Assembly (NCBI GenBank): GCA_009695095.1
Contig: SIBQ01000011.1
Span: forward strand, 1-64,000
Reading direction: 5' to 3'
Source: Lacunisphaera sp.
GTDB taxonomy: Bacteria > Verrucomicrobiota > Verrucomicrobiia > Opitutales > Opitutaceae
DNA length: 64,000 nt
Part shown: positions 61,292-64,000 of the stretch, one piece after another
How positions within the stretch are numbered: position 1 is the stretch's first letter
How the letters are laid out: each line of letters begins with the position of its first letter
Program-made: the position numbers and the translations under genes
Notes under the pieces: generated by a model
Databases searched by the model: none
The model's input: only the letters and a program-made list of their open reading frames with translations
What the model was told of the DNA's origin: nothing

Positions 61292-62530
61292 ATGTCCGCT
61301 GCCAAAACCACCCGTCCCACCGTCCCGCTCCGCATCCTGACCGCGGTGCCGGTGTGCGACGGACACGACAGCGCCGTCACCACCATCAATATCGAGCTGG
61401 CCCGCCACGGCATCGAAGTCATTTATCTCGGCTACCACCAGGCCGCGTCGGCCATCGTCCGCGCTGCCATCCAGGAGGACGTGAATGTCGTCGGCCTCTC
61501 GTCTTACAACGGCGGGCACATCGTCTTCTTCAAGGAGGTCGTCGACCAATTAACGAAACTCGGCAGCGGCGACATCCCCGTTTTCGGCGGCGGAGGCGGC
61601 ACGATCACCAAGGCTGACGAGCGCGTGATGAAGCGCCAGGGGACCGACTGCATCTATTTTGCCGGCACGTCACTTGACACGATGGTGGCCGAGATCAAGC
61701 GCAACTATGGCCTCGTGGCGAAGCCCCGCGCCCGGTTCAAGGGCGACCGCGCCCTCGCCCGGGCCATCACGATCGCGGAGACTGAATCCCTGGAGGCGCG
61801 GCGACCCCGCCGCGCAGGCTCCGCGGGCGAGGTCGCCCGCGCTCCAAAGAAAAAACCCTTCGTCGTCGGCGTCGCCGGTCCCGGTGGGGCGGGGAAATCC
61901 ACGCTCATCGACGAACTCACATCGCGCTTTCTCCGGAATAATTCCGCCGGCCGGATCGCCCTCCTCGCGAACGACCCGTCGCATCCCGACACCGGCGGCG
62001 CCATCCTCGGCGACCGCGTGTCCGCCATCTACTCGCAGGACGACCGCGTGTTCTTCCGCTCGCTCGCGACCCGCGGCAGTCTCACCGGCCTTTCCGCCGC
62101 CGCGCCGGCCGCCATCGATATTTTGAAAAACTCCGGCGAGTTCGATCTCATCCTCGTCGAGTCGGTCGGCGTCGGCCAGGAGAGCGACCCGTTCCGGATT
62201 TTAGGAAAAGGGCCACCGCTTGTCGACGCGACGCTCTTCGTGCTCGCGCCTTATTACGGCGGCCGCATCCAGCTTCAGAAAATCGCCCTGCTCGCTGGCG
62301 CCGACCTCGTCGCGCTCAACAAATGCGACCACCCCATGGCGCACACCGCCAGGGCCGAGATCCAGGCCCGGCTCGACCAGAACAGCAAGAACCAGAAACT
62401 CCACGCCACCACCGCGGCGAAACATTTTGATCTCGGCGTCGACGCGCTTTTCGCCGCCATCGCCCGGCGGGGGCATCTGCCGGTTTCCGCGGGGGGAGAG
62501 AAAGCCTGCTCGACGGCGGATCCCCTATGA
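61292..62530 (+). CDS. IcmF-like B12-binding and MeaB-type GTPase subunit
   Basis: 412 residues. The B12-binding domain (about 12-140) has the cobalamin ligand His25 in VCDGHDSA, then AAIQEDVNVVGLSSYNGGHI and IPVFGGGGGTITKADE. The G-domain (about 190-410) has Walker A GVAGPGGAGKST, LANDPSHPDTGGAILGDR, LILVESVGVGQES and LNKCDHP. This is the N-terminal half of IcmF (fused isobutyryl-CoA mutase), where the GTPase chaperone protects and loads B12. Residues 167-185 in the linker come from a palindromic repeat. The stop overlaps the start of the mutase subunit (ATGA). Confidence 0.85.
   Translation: MSAAKTTRPTVPLRILTAVPVCDGHDSAVTTINIELARHGIEVIYLGYHQAASAIVRAAIQEDVNVVGLSSYNGGHIVFFKEVVDQLTKLGSGDIPVFGGGGGTITKADERVMKRQGTDCIYFAGTSLDTMVAEIKRNYGLVAKPRARFKGDRALARAITIAETESLEARRPRRAGSAGEVARAPKKKPFVVGVAGPGGAGKSTLIDELTSRFLRNNSAGRIALLANDPSHPDTGGAILGDRVSAIYSQDDRVFFRSLATRGSLTGLSAAAPAAIDILKNSGEFDLILVESVGVGQESDPFRILGKGPPLVDATLFVLAPYYGGRIQLQKIALLAGADLVALNKCDHPMAHTARAEIQARLDQNSKNQKLHATTAAKHFDLGVDALFAAIARRGHLPVSAGGEKACSTADPL
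61791..61846. repeat. 56-bp double palindrome inside the IcmF-like GTPase subunit
   Basis: TGGAG and CTCCA flank two hairpins, GCGCGGCGACCCCGCCGCGC (61796-61815) and GCGGGCGAGGTCGCCCGC (61823-61840). Read in frame as LEARRPRRAGSAGEVARAP, it lies exactly in the linker between the B12-binding domain and the GTPase domain. Confidence 0.75.
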
Positions 62531-64000
62531 GCCAGCTCGGAAAAATCGCCGACTCAGTCGACGCCTACAATGCCCACGTGATCGCCGAGGTGGCGCGTGC
62601 CCGCACTGACTCCAAATTCGCCGCCGATCTCCGCGCCCGCTGGGCCAAGATCCACGAGACGGTCGACTGGACCGTGTCGCCCACCGGCACGCCCCTGCCC
62701 CGGCTTGCGCTCCCGCAGACCGACGACCCCGGTGTCATCGCCGAGTATCTGTTCGGCCAAGGCCTGCCCGGCGGATTCCCCTACGCCAACGCCGCCTACC
62801 GCGAGATGTATCTCAACCGGCTGACCGGCACAGGCGAGGAGCCGATGCGCCTTTTCGCCGGCCTCGGGCTCGCCGAGGACACCAATGCCCGCTTCCACTA
62901 CCTCGGCACGCACCAAAAAAGCCTTCGCCTTTCCACCGCGTTCGACGGTCCGACGCTCTACGGTCTCGACTCTGATCACGAGGGCGTGCTCGGCAAGGTC
63001 GGTGAGGGCGGGGTGGCGATCGACACCGTCGAGGACATGACGCGGCTCTTCGCCGGCTTCGACCTCACGCGCAAAGACGCCTCGGTCTCGATGACGATGA
63101 ATGCGCCCGCGCCGATGATCCTCGCGATGTTCATCGCCGCCGCGAAGCGCCGTTTCGGCCCCGGTTGCGCACCCAACCTCCGCGGCACCATCCAGGCCGA
63201 CATGCTCAAGGAAGTGCAGGCTCAAAACGAGGTCATCTTCCCCATCGATGCCTCGCTCCGCTTCCTCTGCGACATGATTGAGTGGTGCGTGCCGAACATG
63301 CCGCGCTGGTATCCCGTCTCCATCTCCGGTTACCACATCGCCGAGGCCGGGGCCACGCCCGTGCAGCAGGCCGCGTTCACCCTTTCCAACGGCTTCACCT
63401 ACACCGGGCTGCTCAAGGCGCGCGGGGCCGACGTCAACAAATTCGGCCCGCGCCTGTCCTTCTTCCTCGATTGTGGGCTCGACGTGGAATACCTCGTGCT
63501 CGGCCGCGTCTGCCGCCGCATCTGGGCCATCGGCATGAAGGAGGTCTTCGGCGCCGGCCCCAAGGCGCAGATCCTCAAGCTCCACACCCAGACCTCCGGC
63601 CGCTCGCTTATCGCCGCCGAGTTCCAGAACAACCTCACGCGCACGGCCGTCGAGCTGATGCTCTCCTACATGAATTACACCAATTCATGCCACTCCAACT
63701 CCGCCGACGAGCCCTTCACCACGCCCACCGAGAGATACGCCACCCTCGCCTCGCACGGCCAGTCCATCATCATGGAGGAGTCCGGCGTGTTCAAACACAT
63801 GATGAACATGTTCGGCGGCGCGCCCGGCCTGCTGATTTTGGAAAAGCAGGTCGAGAAGGCCATCCTCGAGGTGTTCCGCGAGATGGACACCCTCGGCGGC
63901 GTCCTCCCGGCGCAGGAGCAGCGCTACCAGCGCAGCAAGATCCAGGAAGCCGGCCACAACTACGAGAAACAGATCTACGCCGGCGCCCGGCCCATCATCG
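62527..64000 (+). CDS. IcmF-like acyl-CoA mutase catalytic subunit (runs off the window)
   Basis: At least 491 residues visible. LFAGLGLAEDTNARFHYL, LRLSTAFDGPTLYGLDSDHEG, VSMTMNAPAPMILAMFIAAA, GTIQADMLKEVQAQNEVIFP, VSISGYHIAEAGATPVQQAAF and the late HNYEKQIYAG are mutase-barrel motifs, closest in layout to the C-terminal part of IcmF. Gln233 occupies the place of the methylmalonyl-carboxylate-binding Arg of methylmalonyl-CoA mutase, which argues for a substrate without that carboxylate (isobutyryl/butyryl-CoA type). Tyr95 seems to occupy the other specificity position. Coupled by ATGA to the B12/GTPase subunit. Confidence 0.88.
   Translation, partial: MSQLGKIADSVDAYNAHVIAEVARARTDSKFAADLRARWAKIHETVDWTVSPTGTPLPRLALPQTDDPGVIAEYLFGQGLPGGFPYANAAYREMYLNRLTGTGEEPMRLFAGLGLAEDTNARFHYLGTHQKSLRLSTAFDGPTLYGLDSDHEGVLGKVGEGGVAIDTVEDMTRLFAGFDLTRKDASVSMTMNAPAPMILAMFIAAAKRRFGPGCAPNLRGTIQADMLKEVQAQNEVIFPIDASLRFLCDMIEWCVPNMPRWYPVSISGYHIAEAGATPVQQAAFTLSNGFTYTGLLKARGADVNKFGPRLSFFLDCGLDVEYLVLGRVCRRIWAIGMKEVFGAGPKAQILKLHTQTSGRSLIAAEFQNNLTRTAVELMLSYMNYTNSCHSNSADEPFTTPTERYATLASHGQSIIMEESGVFKHMMNMFGGAPGLLILEKQVEKAILEVFREMDTLGGVLPAQEQRYQRSKIQEAGHNYEKQIYAGARPII

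Noticed and set aside
1-64000. CRISPR arrays, prophage, rRNA operon or replication origin
   Set aside because: No regularly spaced direct repeats, phage structural genes, rRNA sequence or DnaA-box cluster was noticed on either strand.

Overview
The window is high-GC DNA of a heterotrophic, Opitutaceae-like member of the Verrucomicrobiota. This assignment rests on gene content: an Sdh1-type succinate dehydrogenase, DUF1501/DUF1800, DUF1343 (NamZ) and DUF2911 proteins, bacillithiol genes, and abundant short palindromic repeats. No database search was possible.

Layout. 1-148: end of an IS3-family element. 165-3553: sdhCAB (minus). 4051-12947 (plus): two DUF2911 proteins, a large exported PIG-L deacetylase, a 46-residue membrane peptide, a sodium:solute symporter, then a putative three-gene bacillithiol set (a compact BshC-like protein, bshB1, bshA). 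13177-18000: small genes and the exported DUF1800-DUF1501 pair. 18131-22129 (minus): an FAD oxidoreductase, a small membrane protein, a Phe/Tyr-rich leader peptide with a transcription attenuator, aroF (type I-beta DAHP synthase) and pheA. 22224-34943: methyltransferases, aroG (type I-alpha DAHP synthase), glycerate kinase, NamZ-like muramidase, Ste24-like protease, MsrB, XseA and a VTT-domain protein. 35013-50309: a large glycosyltransferase block with two polyprenyl-phosphate-type GT2 enzymes and many multi-spanning GT-C-like proteins, mostly in tandem paralogous pairs, next to a type IV pilin-like gene. 51006-52257: rsfS, nadD, tRNA-Leu(UAA). 52517-56145: prpBCD (methylcitrate cycle). 56372-58290: small and broken genes. 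58480-64000: asnS, an acyl-CoA dehydrogenase, and a two-gene split IcmF-like acyl-CoA mutase that runs off the window.

Three themes stand out. (i) The aroF-pheA pair is preceded by what looks like a complete ribosome-mediated attenuator: a leader peptide with eight aromatic residues among residues 4-16, competing GCCGCC/GGCGGC segments and an intrinsic terminator. It sits inside a larger operon. (ii) Short palindromic or tandem repeats of several types lie between genes and also in frame inside coding sequences (PIG-L, RlmM-like twice, prpD, the IcmF-like GTPase subunit, a membrane protein), much like Rickettsia palindromic elements. (iii) Many reading frames are broken by one missing base, often in a homopolymer, or by an in-frame TAG where Trp would fit. 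This pattern suggests sequencing error for at least part of them, so the affected genes are annotated across the break.

Metabolically, prpBCD, the acyl-CoA dehydrogenase and the IcmF-like mutase point to use of propionyl-CoA and branched-chain acyl-CoA. The glycosyltransferase block points to lipid-linked sugar transfer outside the cytoplasmic membrane.
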